From positions 930,001 through 994,000 of the forward strand of contig CAXXXO010000004.1 of assembly GCA_963674625.2 (NCBI GenBank): 64,000 bases of DNA. The letters run 5' to 3'. This DNA is from JALHFZ01 sp963674625. Its GTDB lineage: Bacteria; Synergistota; Synergistia; Synergistales; Aminobacteriaceae. A program made the position numbers and the translations under genes. Numbering within the stretch: position 1 is the stretch's first letter; every line of letters starts with the position of its first letter. This document shows positions 8,309 to 17,496 of this stretch, in pieces. The notes beneath the pieces were generated by a model. The model did no database searches. It saw only the letters and a program-made list of their open reading frames with translations, and had not been told where the DNA came from.

Positions 8309-9313
8309 ATGGCTACGATTCGGGATGTTGCAGAAAGAGCGGGAGTATCCGTAACCTCGGTATCTCACGTGGTGAACAAGAGCCGTATCGTCACTCCGGA
8401 ACTGAGAGAAAAAGTACTTTCCGCGATGAAAGAGCTCAATTATCGCCCAAACCTCATGGCCCGAAGTCTGCGGCGCAAGCACTCCTTCACCCTGGGACTG
8501 ATCCTTCCCGACATTACGAACCCCTACTTCGCCGAGATCGCGCGGCATATCGAAGACGCGAGCTTCGAACACGGATACAGCCTCATCATCTGCAACTCCG
8601 ATCAGGACTTTTCCCTTGAATCCCGGTACGCCCAGGTTCTAGCCGACAAGCAGGTTGACGGAACCATTCTCGTGAGCGCAGGGGTTAATCCCTCAAATTC
8701 GGTAGCCCCGATACTTTCCATGCCCTTCATCATGCTCGACCGGGAACTTCCTCAACTTCCCACCGACTCAATTCAATCGGACAATTTTCAGGGAGGATTT
8801 CTCGCCGCATCCCATCTGCTTTCCCTCAATCATCGTGATTTTGTCTGCATAGTCGGTCCGAAAAACATCCACCCAAGCTATAACCGGCTTGAAGGCTTTA
8901 GAAAAGCCTTGGCCGAAGAAGGGCTTCATCTGGATGAATCAGCCCTCCTTCAGGGGGATTTCAGCTCGGAAAGCGGCTATCGCCAGGGAAAGGCTCTCCT
9001 GGAAAGAAACCAGCTTCCTACGGCGATTTTTGCCTTCAATGACCTGATGGCCTTCGGCGCCATTACAGCCCTGGCGGAACATGGAATTTCCGTTCCCGAG
9101 GAAGTTTCGGTGATCGGGTACGATGATATCAATCAGTCCTCCTATTTCAGCCCCCGGCTGACGACGGTGGCCCAGCCCCATCACGAGATGGGGAAAATGG
9201 CCGTCGAGAAGCTTCTCGAGCGGATCGCCGACAAGGATCTGCCGGGCAGAACATTTCATTTCTCTCCCCGTCTCGTACTTCGCAACAGCACTGATTTGCC
9301 GAGATCCAGATAA
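8309..9313 (+). CDS. LacI-family transcriptional regulator of the nucleoside operon
   Basis: A 334-residue repressor. Residues 1-50 are the LacI helix-turn-helix and hinge (MATIRDVAERAGVSVTSVSHV, then NYRPNLMARSLR). The rest is a periplasmic-binding-protein-like effector domain (LGLILPDITNPYFAEIAR, DGTILVSAG, AIFAFNDLMAFGA, VIGYDDI). The ATG at 8309 follows AGGAGGGGG; the frame is open further upstream but without a ribosome site. It lies 360 bp before a nucleoside ABC transporter, nucleosidase and ribokinase on the same strand, so a nucleoside, ribose or ribose phosphate is a likely inducer. A palindromic operator sits on its own promoter. Confidence 0.93.
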   Translation: MATIRDVAERAGVSVTSVSHVVNKSRIVTPELREKVLSAMKELNYRPNLMARSLRRKHSFTLGLILPDITNPYFAEIARHIEDASFEHGYSLIICNSDQDFSLESRYAQVLADKQVDGTILVSAGVNPSNSVAPILSMPFIMLDRELPQLPTDSIQSDNFQGGFLAASHLLSLNHRDFVCIVGPKNIHPSYNRLEGFRKALAEEGLHLDESALLQGDFSSESGYRQGKALLERNQLPTAIFAFNDLMAFGAITALAEHGISVPEEVSVIGYDDINQSSYFSPRLTTVAQPHHEMGKMAVEKLLERIADKDLPGRTFHFSPRLVLRNSTDLPRSR

Positions 9314-9672
9314 AGAGGGGCTTTTTTGCCCCGCTGAACCTTCACCTTTTCAAAGCACAGGAAACGGGATTTTTCGCAGGGACGCGTTCAGGATCGAAAG
9401 ACGGGGTATCGTGCATCTGAAAGAAATCCAGGAAGAAAGGAGGAAGTCCGTGAAGAGTCGCCCGCCTTTTTACCGTTAGTTTCTTATTAAGGTTGGACAG
9501 AGCGGAGAGAATCCTTGCTCGATTTTAGAAGAGACTGCGGAAATTGCGGGCACAGACTGCCGGAAAGAGAGCGGCGCTGTTTCATAGAAAGCAAAATTGT
9601 AATGGGACTGCAAGCGCAGCACTGCCTTTGCCGGGTAAAGTGAATGATAACAAAAATCTGGAGGTGTGGAAG
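9314..9672 (+). other. 359-bp gap between regulator and transporter; tiny ORF
   Basis: No established gene. I see no second copy of the LacI-type palindrome here and no convincing -35/-10 pair; TGTAAT at 9598-9603 resembles a -10 but lacks a -35. One short frame stands out: GTG at 9451 to TAG at 9480, nine codons (MKSRPPFYR), preceded by AAAGGAGGAAGTCC, an excellent ribosome site. It could be a leader peptide or chance. The region may simply be a long untranslated stretch of the regulator-transporter transcript. Confidence 0.3.
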
Positions 9673-10719
9673 ATGAAACGCAATTTGCTCAAAGGGTGTA
9701 TCTCTGTACTGCTTTTCTGTCTTTTGTTCGGCTTCGGTGCTCTTCCCGGAGAAGCTCAGGATGCAAAAAAACTGAGGGTTGCCCTGTGTCTTGCCCAGGT
9801 TCTCGGAGACCAATCCTTCTCGGACAGCGCCTACAACGGATTTCTTCAGGCTAAAAAGGAATTTTCCATCGAGACGAAGCTCATGGAGGGCAACAGCCCT
9901 GCCGACCATGAACCGAACATGGTCGCCATGGCTTCTGCCGGATACGACCTGATCGTCGTGACGAGCACCCTTCAGATCGAAGTGGTGAAAAAAGTCGCCC
10001 CTCAGTTCCCCAACACAAAATTCGCCATGATAGACGGCGTTGTTCATGCCCCCAACGTGGAAAGCTATATCTTCGCCCAGAACGAAGGATCTTTCCTCGC
10101 GGGGGTAGCTGCGGCCCTTTTTACCCAGAAAACAGATATTCCGGGAGTAAATTCCCAGAAAGTCGTAGGCTTCGTCGGCGGTGTGGATATTCCCGTCATC
10201 CGGGACTTTCTGACCGGATATGAGCAGGGAGTGAAGTATGCCGATCCCGATACGAAAGTTCTCGTCTCCTTCGCAGGCTCTTTCCGTGATCCGCTGAAGG
10301 GCAAGGAACTGACGCTTGCCCAGTACGGACAGGGCGCCGACATCGTTTACAACGTGGCATCCAACACAGGCAATGGAATTCTCGAGGCCGCCAGCGAGAC
10401 GAAGAAATTCGCCATCGGAGTTGATATGAACCAGGACTCTCTCTATCCCGGCCACATCCTCACCTCCATGCTGAAGCGGGTGGACCAGGCCGTGTACCAG
10501 GCCATCGCCTCTGCGGTAAAGGGAGAATTCAAGGGAGACAACATCGTCACCATGGGTCTCGCCAACGGCGGAGTGTCCCTTACCGACATGTCCGTTATGA
10601 AAAAAGCCCTCGGGGACAAATTCCCTCAGGATGTTCTCGACACAGCCAATAAACTTACCGAAGAAGTCAAGGCAGGAAAGATCAAAATAGACTCCTATCC
10701 TGGTTTCCAGCGTAAATAA
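9673..10719 (+). CDS. BMP-family nucleoside-binding protein of an ABC importer
   Basis: Periplasmic receptor of the BMP/PnrA family, which binds purine or pyrimidine nucleosides. The 348-residue product has a signal peptide ending near GALPGEAQDA; I see no lipobox cysteine, so it is probably a soluble periplasmic protein, unlike the BMP lipoproteins of spirochaetes and Gram-positives. Family features include VLGDQSFSDSAYNGF, DLIVVTSTLQ, the middle stretch AQNEGSFLAGVAAAL, and GILEAASETKKFAIGVDMNQD. I chose the ATG at 9673 because CTGGAGGTG precedes it and the signal peptide starts there. It heads an operon with the ABC protein and two permeases. Confidence 0.92.
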   Translation: MKRNLLKGCISVLLFCLLFGFGALPGEAQDAKKLRVALCLAQVLGDQSFSDSAYNGFLQAKKEFSIETKLMEGNSPADHEPNMVAMASAGYDLIVVTSTLQIEVVKKVAPQFPNTKFAMIDGVVHAPNVESYIFAQNEGSFLAGVAAALFTQKTDIPGVNSQKVVGFVGGVDIPVIRDFLTGYEQGVKYADPDTKVLVSFAGSFRDPLKGKELTLAQYGQGADIVYNVASNTGNGILEAASETKKFAIGVDMNQDSLYPGHILTSMLKRVDQAVYQAIASAVKGEFKGDNIVTMGLANGGVSLTDMSVMKKALGDKFPQDVLDTANKLTEEVKAGKIKIDSYPGFQRK

Positions 10720-10732
10720 CTTCTCCAGGAGA

Positions 10733-10776
10733 GCTCTTTTGCGGCGGAGAGGACAGCTTTCTCCGCCGCAAAGAGC
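10733..10776 (+). other. Intercistronic stem-loop between binding protein and ABC genes
   Basis: The arms at 10733-10749 and 10761-10776 are complementary over 16 bp with one bulged T, around the core TTGCGGCGGAG. No T-run follows. Stem-loops just after a binding-protein gene commonly protect its mRNA or partly stop transcription, so that the receptor is made in excess over the ATPase and permeases. That role is inference. Confidence 0.6.
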
Positions 10777-10803
10777 AAAGACAGTTCGGTGAGGAGGGTT
10801 TCC

Positions 10804-12333
10804 GTGGCTCAGAAAATAATTGAAATGTCGGGCATATACAAGTCTTTTCCAAACGTGAAGGCCCTCCAGGACTGCAGTTTCGATCTCTACCCCGGAGAAA
10901 TTCATTCCATCGTCGGCGAGAACGGCGCGGGCAAGTCGACGATGATGAAAACTCTTTACGGCATATATACTCCCGATGCGGGGACAATCCGAGTCCAGGA
11001 CAAAACTGTCTCATCTCTTACCGCTTCAGAGGCTATTGAGTGGGGAATCGGCATGGTCCACCAGGAATTCATGCTCGTTCAGGAGTTCACCGTCCTTGAA
11101 AACATCATTTTAGGCTCCGAACCGCGAAAATCCTGCGGACGCATCGACTTCAAATCCGCCAGGGAAGCCATCGAGAAATACACCTCGACCTACAAACTAT
11201 CAATTCATCCGAACAGGAAAGCCCGAGACATCTCCGTCGGCGAGGCACAGAGAGTCGAGATCATCAAGACCCTCTACAGAGGAGCTGAAGTACTCATTCT
11301 CGACGAACCCACGGCTGTGCTCACCCCCCAGGAGTCAGTAAAACTTTTTGATATTCTGGAAAATCTTCGAAGCGACGGCAAGTCCATCATCTTCATATCC
11401 CACAAATTGAATGAAGTCATGGCCATCAGCGACAGAATCACCGTCATGCGCCATGGAAGGCATATAGCCACTCTTCCAAAATCCGAAACCACTATTCCCG
11501 AACTCGCCAAACTCATGGTGGGGAGGGATGTTTTTTTAAATACCCAGAGAACCGAGGGGAAAGCCGGCGACCTGCTGCTCAGCGCCCAGAATATCTATGT
11601 TCCCGGCGAGAGAGAGCTTTCCAAGCTGCGGGGGCTCTCCCTTGAGATCTTCAAGGGAGAAATCCTCGGTATTGCAGGTGTTGACGGCAACGGCCAGCAG
11701 GAACTCGTGGAGGCCCTGACGGGATTGCGCCCCGTGGAGAAGGGCAGTGTTGTTTTTCAGCAAAGAGAGATACAGAATCTTTCCCCACTTGCCATACGGG
11801 AAAGGGGAATCTCCCATATCCCCGAGGACCGTAATACCAGGGGGCTGAACCGCGTCTTCACAGTGGAGGAGAACTTAATCGGAGTTTCATTTAGGAAAGC
11901 TCCTTTTTCAAGGGGCATTCGGCTGGATTTCCCCGCCATACGGAATCATGCGGAAGAGATGATCTCGAAGTTTGATATCCGGCCTTCCGAACCCTCTCTT
12001 TCCGCCCGGAATTTTTCAGGAGGAAATGCTCAAAAAATCGTCCTCGCCCGGGAAATTGATCTCGATGCGGCTCTTCTCATCGCCTCTCAGCCTACCCGGG
12101 GAGTGGACATCGGATCAATCGAGACTATCCGCAACATTCTGAACGCAGTGAAAAAAGCCGGGACAGCGGTTCTTCTGGTCTCTGCGGACCTCGAGGAAAT
12201 TCTGGCGCTCTCGGACCGGATCGCGGTAATGTACGAGGGAAAAATTACCGGCATTCTCAACGCGAAAGATGCAACCGAGGAAAATGTTGGATTGCTTATG
12301 GCAGGCTCTTCTCTCGCTGCGGCAGCGGTATAG
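10804..12333 (+). CDS. Nucleoside ABC transporter ATP-binding protein (double ATPase)
   Basis: Energising subunit of the importer, 509 residues with two fused ABC domains, as in RbsA and the nucleoside transporters of the YufO/NupA type. The first domain has Walker A GENGAGKST near residue 39, signature SVGEAQRVEI and Walker B VLILDEPTA. The second has a degenerate Walker A (GVDGNGQQEL), the usual pattern in this family, plus a late FSGGNAQKIVLARE signature. I place the start at the GTG at 10804, six bases after AGGAGG; a GTG 15 bases upstream overlaps that site. It is cytoplasmic and pairs with the two permeases that follow. Confidence 0.93.
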   Translation: MAQKIIEMSGIYKSFPNVKALQDCSFDLYPGEIHSIVGENGAGKSTMMKTLYGIYTPDAGTIRVQDKTVSSLTASEAIEWGIGMVHQEFMLVQEFTVLENIILGSEPRKSCGRIDFKSAREAIEKYTSTYKLSIHPNRKARDISVGEAQRVEIIKTLYRGAEVLILDEPTAVLTPQESVKLFDILENLRSDGKSIIFISHKLNEVMAISDRITVMRHGRHIATLPKSETTIPELAKLMVGRDVFLNTQRTEGKAGDLLLSAQNIYVPGERELSKLRGLSLEIFKGEILGIAGVDGNGQQELVEALTGLRPVEKGSVVFQQREIQNLSPLAIRERGISHIPEDRNTRGLNRVFTVEENLIGVSFRKAPFSRGIRLDFPAIRNHAEEMISKFDIRPSEPSLSARNFSGGNAQKIVLAREIDLDAALLIASQPTRGVDIGSIETIRNILNAVKKAGTAVLLVSADLEEILALSDRIAVMYEGKITGILNAKDATEENVGLLMAGSSLAAAAV

Positions 12334-12360
12334 CGAACTGCAAGATCGGAGGAATTGTCC

Positions 12361-13383
12361 ATGTTCAAGAGTTCCGTCGTCACGACATTTTTTGCCATAG
12401 GTGTTTCTCTCCTCGCCGGGGCGGTGATCATCTTCTTCATGGGGTACAACCCCCTGGAGGCTTACGTTCAGCTTTTCAAAGGAGCCTTCATGGGCAAACT
12501 GCAGTTCGGCACAACTCTGGAGCGGTTCACCACCCTTCTGCTGACATCTCTGGCCTTCACCCTGTCTCTGAAGGTCAACGTCTTCAACCTGGGAATCGAG
12601 GGGCAGCTCTATCTCGGCGCTATTGCAGCGGCTTGGATCGGGAGCATGTTCACCTCCCTTCCCTTCATCGTCCACATTCCCCTCTGCCTGCTCGCGTCCA
12701 TGTTCGTAGGGGCTCTGTGGTCAAGCATTCCGGGCTTCCTGAAAGCCTGGTATCAGGTCAACGAGGCCTGCGTTTCCATCATGCTGAACTACGTGGCCAT
12801 CTTTTTCTGCTCCTACCTCGTCGCCTATCCTCTCTCAGCCATGCAGTCCGTGCCGAAAACCGCCGATATCGCGCCGAGCGCCCTTCTTTTCCGTTTCATG
12901 TGGCCCAGCCGGGCACATGCAGGACTCTTCATCGCCATCGGCATCTATATTCTGATCTACTGGATCATCAAACATACGACGTGGGGATACAGCATACGCA
13001 GCGTCGGTCTGAACCCGAAATATTCCGAGTACGTGGGAATAAAGCCGAAGCTTGCCATCATGGGCGGCATGCTTATCAGCGGAATCATCGGCGGACTCTC
13101 CGGAGGCCTCGAGGTTCTGGGGATCTACGGGCACTTTCTGGACGGCTTTTCGGTGGGCATGGGCTTCGACGGCATTCTCGCATCCCACCTGGCGAAAAAC
13201 GATATGCGCATGATTCCCTTCACGGCGTTCTTTCTTGCGGCGCTGAAAGCGGGAGCCCTGGGAATGGAGCGCTTTACGGGAATACCAAAGGCCCTCGTGG
13301 ACGCCCTCGTCGCTGTCTTCATTCTTCTGGCGACCATGGAAGGGCTGTTCAACTTCGTGCGCCATGGCCGGATCACCGCCTAA
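12361..13383 (+). CDS. Nucleoside ABC transporter permease 1
   Basis: A 340-residue membrane protein of the BPD_transp_2 family (YufP/NupB type). About nine to ten hydrophobic segments are visible, with the family stretch NVFNLGIEGQLYLGA and, later, GLSGGLEVLGIYGHF. The ATG at 12361 lies seven bases after GGAGGA; an in-frame TTG six bases earlier sits on top of that site and is unlikely. It is 27 bp after the ATPase gene and 17 bp before the second permease. Together they form the heterodimeric channel typical of BMP-type nucleoside importers. Confidence 0.92.
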   Translation: MFKSSVVTTFFAIGVSLLAGAVIIFFMGYNPLEAYVQLFKGAFMGKLQFGTTLERFTTLLLTSLAFTLSLKVNVFNLGIEGQLYLGAIAAAWIGSMFTSLPFIVHIPLCLLASMFVGALWSSIPGFLKAWYQVNEACVSIMLNYVAIFFCSYLVAYPLSAMQSVPKTADIAPSALLFRFMWPSRAHAGLFIAIGIYILIYWIIKHTTWGYSIRSVGLNPKYSEYVGIKPKLAIMGGMLISGIIGGLSGGLEVLGIYGHFLDGFSVGMGFDGILASHLAKNDMRMIPFTAFFLAALKAGALGMERFTGIPKALVDALVAVFILLATMEGLFNFVRHGRITA

Positions 13384-13400
13384 AGAGGGAGGAAGCAGCC

Positions 13401-14345
13401 ATGTGGGATGAACTTTCGACGATATTCAACGCGGCGCTTCTGCGCTCGACCATCAGGGCGGCAACTCCGATTATCTACGCTGCCATGGCGGCGCTCATCA
13501 CCCAGAAGGCGAACATCATGAACATCGGCGTGGAAGGCATCATGCTCCTTTCCACCTTCACCGCGGTCGCGGTGAGCTTCTTCACGGGAAGCTGGGTGCT
13601 GGCCCTTCTGGCGTCCATTCTCGTGGGCATTCTGATCGCCGCCTTTATGGGGCTCGCCCACCTGAAATACCGTGCAAATATCCTCGTCCTCGGCATCGCC
13701 ATCAATATGTTCTCCGTCGGGTTCACCCGGTTTCTGGGGCAGAAAGTCCTCGGCGCCGCGGGAAGCTTCTACAGTCCGAAGATCGTCCCCATGCCGCGCC
13801 TTTATTCCGAGTCTCTTGCGACCAATGAACTGGCGAACGAACTGCTCAACAACTATTCTCTTTTCGAACCCCTCTCCTTTCTCTTCGTCCTCTTCCTGGC
13901 CTTTATCCTCTACCGCACCGTCTGGGGACTTCGGATCCGGAGCGTCGGACTTCATCCGCTCGCGGCCGAGACCGCGGGAATAGATCTCTTCTGGAGTAAA
14001 TTCCAGGTCATTATCTATTCGGGAATCATCAGCGGTATTGCGGGAGCCCACCTCTCCCTGGGGTACTCCAAAATGTACGTTGACAATATGACCAGCGGCC
14101 GGGGATTCATGGGGCTGGCGGCGATGAATTTCGGCGGCGGAAACCCCATTTTCGCGTCTCTGGGATGTCTTATCTTCGGATTCGCCGATTCGATCGCGGC
14201 GCGGCTGCAGCTGTACAATCTGCCGTCCCAGTTCGTCCTGATGATTCCCTATCTCGGCACCGTGGTCATCCTCAGCATCGCCATGATCCGCCATGTCCGG
14301 GCCGAAAAACGTCAGCAGAGCTCGCTCCGTTCGTTAAAGAAATAA
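13401..14345 (+). CDS. Nucleoside ABC transporter permease 2
   Basis: A 314-residue partner of permease 1 (YufQ/NupC type, BPD_transp_2). It has MAALITQKANIMNIGVEGIM, matching the NIGVEG motif of these permeases, and SGIISGIAGAHLSLGY, followed by GRGFMGLAAMNFGGGNP. The same frame is open far upstream across permease 1, but that is an artefact of GC-rich sequence; the ATG at 13401 has AGAGGGAGG before it and the hydrophobic protein starts there. It is followed after 42 bp by the nucleoside hydrolase. Confidence 0.92.
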   Translation: MWDELSTIFNAALLRSTIRAATPIIYAAMAALITQKANIMNIGVEGIMLLSTFTAVAVSFFTGSWVLALLASILVGILIAAFMGLAHLKYRANILVLGIAINMFSVGFTRFLGQKVLGAAGSFYSPKIVPMPRLYSESLATNELANELLNNYSLFEPLSFLFVLFLAFILYRTVWGLRIRSVGLHPLAAETAGIDLFWSKFQVIIYSGIISGIAGAHLSLGYSKMYVDNMTSGRGFMGLAAMNFGGGNPIFASLGCLIFGFADSIAARLQLYNLPSQFVLMIPYLGTVVILSIAMIRHVRAEKRQQSSLRSLKK

Positions 14346-14387
14346 AGATCCCCTATATTTCACCCCCATTGAGGAGGATATCAGAGT

Positions 14388-15326
14388 ATGACCGAGAGAA
14401 AAAAGATTCTTCTGGACGTCGACCCCGGCCATGATGACGCAGCCGCTATCATGCTCGCCTACAAAAGCCCCGCCATCGAGCTGAAGGCGATCACCGTTGT
14501 CGCGGGAAATCAGACCCTGGAGAAGACTGTGAGAAATACCCTCAACATCTGCACCGCCGTGGGAATTCATGACGTGCCGATAGCGGCGGGAATGGATCGT
14601 CCCCTTCTTCGGGATCAGCTTACGGAACTGCATATTCACGGAGAATCCGGTCTCGAGGGTCCGAAATTCGGCGAACCGACCGTGGCAGCGGATCCGCGGC
14701 ACGCCGTCCAGCTCATAATCGATACCTTGATGGAATCGGACGGCGACATTACCGTCGTGCCCACAGGGCCCTTCACAAATATCGCCATGGCGATAAGGAT
14801 GGAGCCCCGGATACTGCCGAAAATTAAGCGATTCGTCGTGATGGGCGGGGCCTACGGCGTGGGAAACAAGACTCCTGCGGCCGAGTTCAATGTCCTCGCC
14901 GACCCCGAGGCGGCCCATATCCTCTTCACGGCGGGGCGTCCGATTACCATGATGGGTCTGGACCTGACGAGACAGGCTCTCGCGCTCCCCTCCAGGGTGG
15001 CGAAAATCCGTTCTCTGGGGAACCGGGCGGCAATTCTCTTCGCGGAGCTCATGGAATATTTCGCCTCTACCCAGAAGGCCGTCTTCGGCTGGGAGGGACC
15101 TCCCCTTCACGATCCCACCACCGTGGCATGGCTGATCGATCCCGCCTGTATCGAAACCCGTCCCATGCATGTGGACATCGAGCTCAGCGGCCGGCATACC
15201 TACGGCAGGACCGTCTGCGACTATTTCAACATCCTGAAGCTCGAGCCGAACGCCGATGTGGCTGTGACTCTGGACGCCGAAAAGTTCTGGAACATTCTGT
15301 ACGATACCTACGCACTCTATTCATAA
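14388..15326 (+). CDS. Inosine-uridine-preferring nucleoside hydrolase family protein
   Basis: Cytoplasmic enzyme that cleaves the N-glycosidic bond of ribonucleosides to free base and ribose. The 312-residue product has the calcium-binding signature DVDPGHDDA at residues 10-18, VVAGNQTLEKT, GPFTNIAMAI and PAAEFNVLADPEAA, all in the order found in the IunH/RihA-C family. It begins at an ATG after GAGGAGG. Its place directly after the importer and before ribokinase links uptake to ribose release. Specificity for purine or pyrimidine nucleosides cannot be read from the motifs. Confidence 0.93.
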   Translation: MTERKKILLDVDPGHDDAAAIMLAYKSPAIELKAITVVAGNQTLEKTVRNTLNICTAVGIHDVPIAAGMDRPLLRDQLTELHIHGESGLEGPKFGEPTVAADPRHAVQLIIDTLMESDGDITVVPTGPFTNIAMAIRMEPRILPKIKRFVVMGGAYGVGNKTPAAEFNVLADPEAAHILFTAGRPITMMGLDLTRQALALPSRVAKIRSLGNRAAILFAELMEYFASTQKAVFGWEGPPLHDPTTVAWLIDPACIETRPMHVDIELSGRHTYGRTVCDYFNILKLEPNADVAVTLDAEKFWNILYDTYALYS

Positions 15327-15343
15327 TAAAGGGGGCTTCCGCC

Positions 15344-16648
15344 ATGGAATCTGAAATGACCAAACTGAAACAGGCTCTTGAGGCCGGAAAAGAAGACTAT
15401 ATCGCCCATCTGAAAAAACTTGTCTCACTCGATACGCAGGTCATTGGCCACGGCATCGAAGGCGGAAACGAGGAGAATGGCCAGGCCTGGCTCGAGAAGG
15501 TCATGAAGGAAATGGGAGGGGAAGTGACGAGACAGCCTCTGACCGAGGAAATCGTCCAGGAAGGTCTTCGCCTGTATAGTGAAGGAAATCCTGGACACAA
15601 CTACACGGACTACAACCGCTTCAATGTCATCGGCAGGTTCCCCGGCGGAAAGGGCCGTTCCATCCTTTTCAACGGCCACGTGGACACTATGAGCCCCGGC
15701 GAACGATCCCTCTGGACCCATGATCCCTGGGGCGGGGACATTGAAGACGGAAGGCTGTACGGACTCGGAAGCACTGACATGAAGGGCGGCCTGATGGCGA
15801 GCGTCATGGCGGTGAAACTGCTGAAGGATGCTGGTATAGAGCTTCCCGGAGATGTATCGATCCTTTCCGTCGCCGACGAAGAGGGGGGCGGAAACGGCAC
15901 CCTTGCGGCAATGCTCGGCGGATACAGGGCCGACGCCGCGGTCAACTGCGAACACAGCGCCGGAACGCTCACCGTGGCGCACATGGGGTTCATCTTCTTC
16001 CAGGTGGACGTCTCCGGAATAGCCCTCCATTCGGGACATAAGTGGAAGGGCGTCAACGCTATCGATAAAGCAATCATCCTCATCAAGGCCCTTGAAGATC
16101 TCGAGCATTCATGGCTTCTGAAATACAAGCACCCTCTTCTTCCGCCGCCGAATCTCAACGTGGGAGTTATCAGCGGAGGGACTGCCGGCTCCGCTGTGCC
16201 GGACCTTTGCACTTTCAAGCTCTGCCTCCATTATCAGCCCAGCGTGCAGACCTACGAAAGCGTCGTGAAGGAAGTGACAGACGCCCTTATCCTCCGATCC
16301 CAGGGAGACGCGTGGCTCAGGGATCATCCCCCTGCAATTTCGATCTACCAGGCGGGCGGGGCTTTCGAGATGGATCCCGGTCACGAGTTCGTCGCAGCCG
16401 CTTCCGAGAGCTTCGAATGCGTCTTCGGGAAGCGTCCTCCCATCGTGGGAAGCCCCGCGGGGTGCGACGCCAGGCTTCTGCGGAACATCGGCGGAATGCC
16501 CGTCTTCATCTCCGGTCCGGGCTTCGGAATGGGGCATAAGCCCGATGAAAACATCGAAATAGAAGATTACCTGATGTTCATTCTCTTTTATGCCCGGCTC
16601 ATTCTCTCCTGGGGACGGAAAGAATCCGCCTCAGGAAAGGAAATCTGA
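15344..16648 (+). CDS. M20-family metallohydrolase (ArgE/DapE-like deacylase)
   Basis: A 434-residue zinc-dependent amidohydrolase. The metal ligands are visible: NGHVDT, GLGSTDMKGG, the catalytic and bridging acids DEEGGG, and a late GHKPDENIE. A dimerisation domain lies in the middle (FFQVDVSGIALHSGHKWKGV). Relatives remove acyl groups from acylated amino acids or cleave carbamoyl-type bonds. The start is the ATG at 15344, 18 bp after the nucleosidase stop; the open frame reaches back inside that gene but without a start signal. Its place in a nucleoside operon is unusual. It may process an amino-acid- or acyl-modified nucleoside, which is inference only. Confidence 0.88.
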   Translation: MESEMTKLKQALEAGKEDYIAHLKKLVSLDTQVIGHGIEGGNEENGQAWLEKVMKEMGGEVTRQPLTEEIVQEGLRLYSEGNPGHNYTDYNRFNVIGRFPGGKGRSILFNGHVDTMSPGERSLWTHDPWGGDIEDGRLYGLGSTDMKGGLMASVMAVKLLKDAGIELPGDVSILSVADEEGGGNGTLAAMLGGYRADAAVNCEHSAGTLTVAHMGFIFFQVDVSGIALHSGHKWKGVNAIDKAIILIKALEDLEHSWLLKYKHPLLPPPNLNVGVISGGTAGSAVPDLCTFKLCLHYQPSVQTYESVVKEVTDALILRSQGDAWLRDHPPAISIYQAGGAFEMDPGHEFVAAASESFECVFGKRPPIVGSPAGCDARLLRNIGGMPVFISGPGFGMGHKPDENIEIEDYLMFILFYARLILSWGRKESASGKEI

Positions 16649-16722
16649 AGAAAATACGCAATGCGGAGCGGCTTTTCCGCTTCGTCGGATCCAAAAAAAT
16701 ATTTTTTCCGGGAGGAATTACC

Positions 16723-17478
16723 ATGGCCGACATTAAAATCCTTGTTGCGGGGGAATCGTGGATAAAACATATCAGCCACATCAAAGGTTTCGATATTTTT
16801 ACGAGCTGCGAGTATGAAACAGGAATAACCTGGCTCAAGGAAGCCTTGGAAAAACAAGGCATCGCCGTCACCCACATGCCTGGGCACGAGGTGCAGGACA
16901 ATTTTCCATTCTCCGTGGAGGCTTTGAACTCCTACGATGCGGTCGTGCTGTCGGATATCGGCGCGAACTCCCTTCTGCTCTCCAATACGACCTTTTCCAG
17001 AGGACAGATCGCACCGGACCGCTGCGGGGTCATAAAAGAATATGTGGCAAAGGGAGGGGCCTTCTGCATGATCGGCGGATATCTTTCCTTCTCAGGAATC
17101 GATGGAAAAGCCCGGTATGGAAAATCTGCGATCGCCGACATTCTCCCCGTCAAAATCCTCGATGGAGACGACAGGGTCGAAAAACCTGCGGGGATCGTGC
17201 CGGAAGTGGTCCGGGCAGATCATCCCGTGATGAAGGATCTCCCTTCACCCTGGCCTCATTTTCTAGGCTACAACCAGACCCTGCAGGGAGAGGGAGAAAT
17301 TCTCATGAAGGCCGGAGAGGATCCCTTTGTGGCTGTCCGGAACTATGAAAAGGGAAGGACTGCGGTCTTCGCCTCGGACTGCGCACCCCACTGGGGACCT
17401 CTTGAATTTTTGAACTGGCATGGATACGGCCTCTTCTGGGGAAATCTCTTCCGCTGGCTCGCGCAAGAAACGAACTGA
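16723..17478 (+). CDS. Glutamine amidotransferase-like protein (DUF1355 type)
   Basis: A 251-residue protein resembling the class I glutamine amidotransferase-like family once called DUF1355. Features include KILVAGESWIKHISHIKGFD at the N-terminus, DAVVLSDIGANSLLL, GGAFCMIGGYLSFSGIDGKARYG and AVFASDCAPHWGP. The segment FCMIGGYLSF occupies the place of the nucleophile elbow, but I cannot confirm a Cys-His-Glu triad, so it may be non-catalytic or act differently. It begins at an ATG after GGGAGG. It sits between the M20 enzyme and ribokinase, so it probably belongs to the same pathway. Biochemical role unknown. Confidence 0.75.
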   Translation: MADIKILVAGESWIKHISHIKGFDIFTSCEYETGITWLKEALEKQGIAVTHMPGHEVQDNFPFSVEALNSYDAVVLSDIGANSLLLSNTTFSRGQIAPDRCGVIKEYVAKGGAFCMIGGYLSFSGIDGKARYGKSAIADILPVKILDGDDRVEKPAGIVPEVVRADHPVMKDLPSPWPHFLGYNQTLQGEGEILMKAGEDPFVAVRNYEKGRTAVFASDCAPHWGPLEFLNWHGYGLFWGNLFRWLAQETN

Positions 17479-17496
17479 AAGAAGCCGGGAAAGTCC

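Noticed and set aside
9316..9340. Possible terminator GGGGC-T6-GCCCC after the LacI gene
   Set aside because: The T-run forms the loop rather than following the stem, and no T-run comes after, so it is not an intrinsic terminator.
12633..13400. Long open frame running into permease 2 from upstream
   Set aside because: It is out of frame with permease 1, which has the membrane-protein motifs. The ATG at 13401 with AGAGGGAGG marks the real start.
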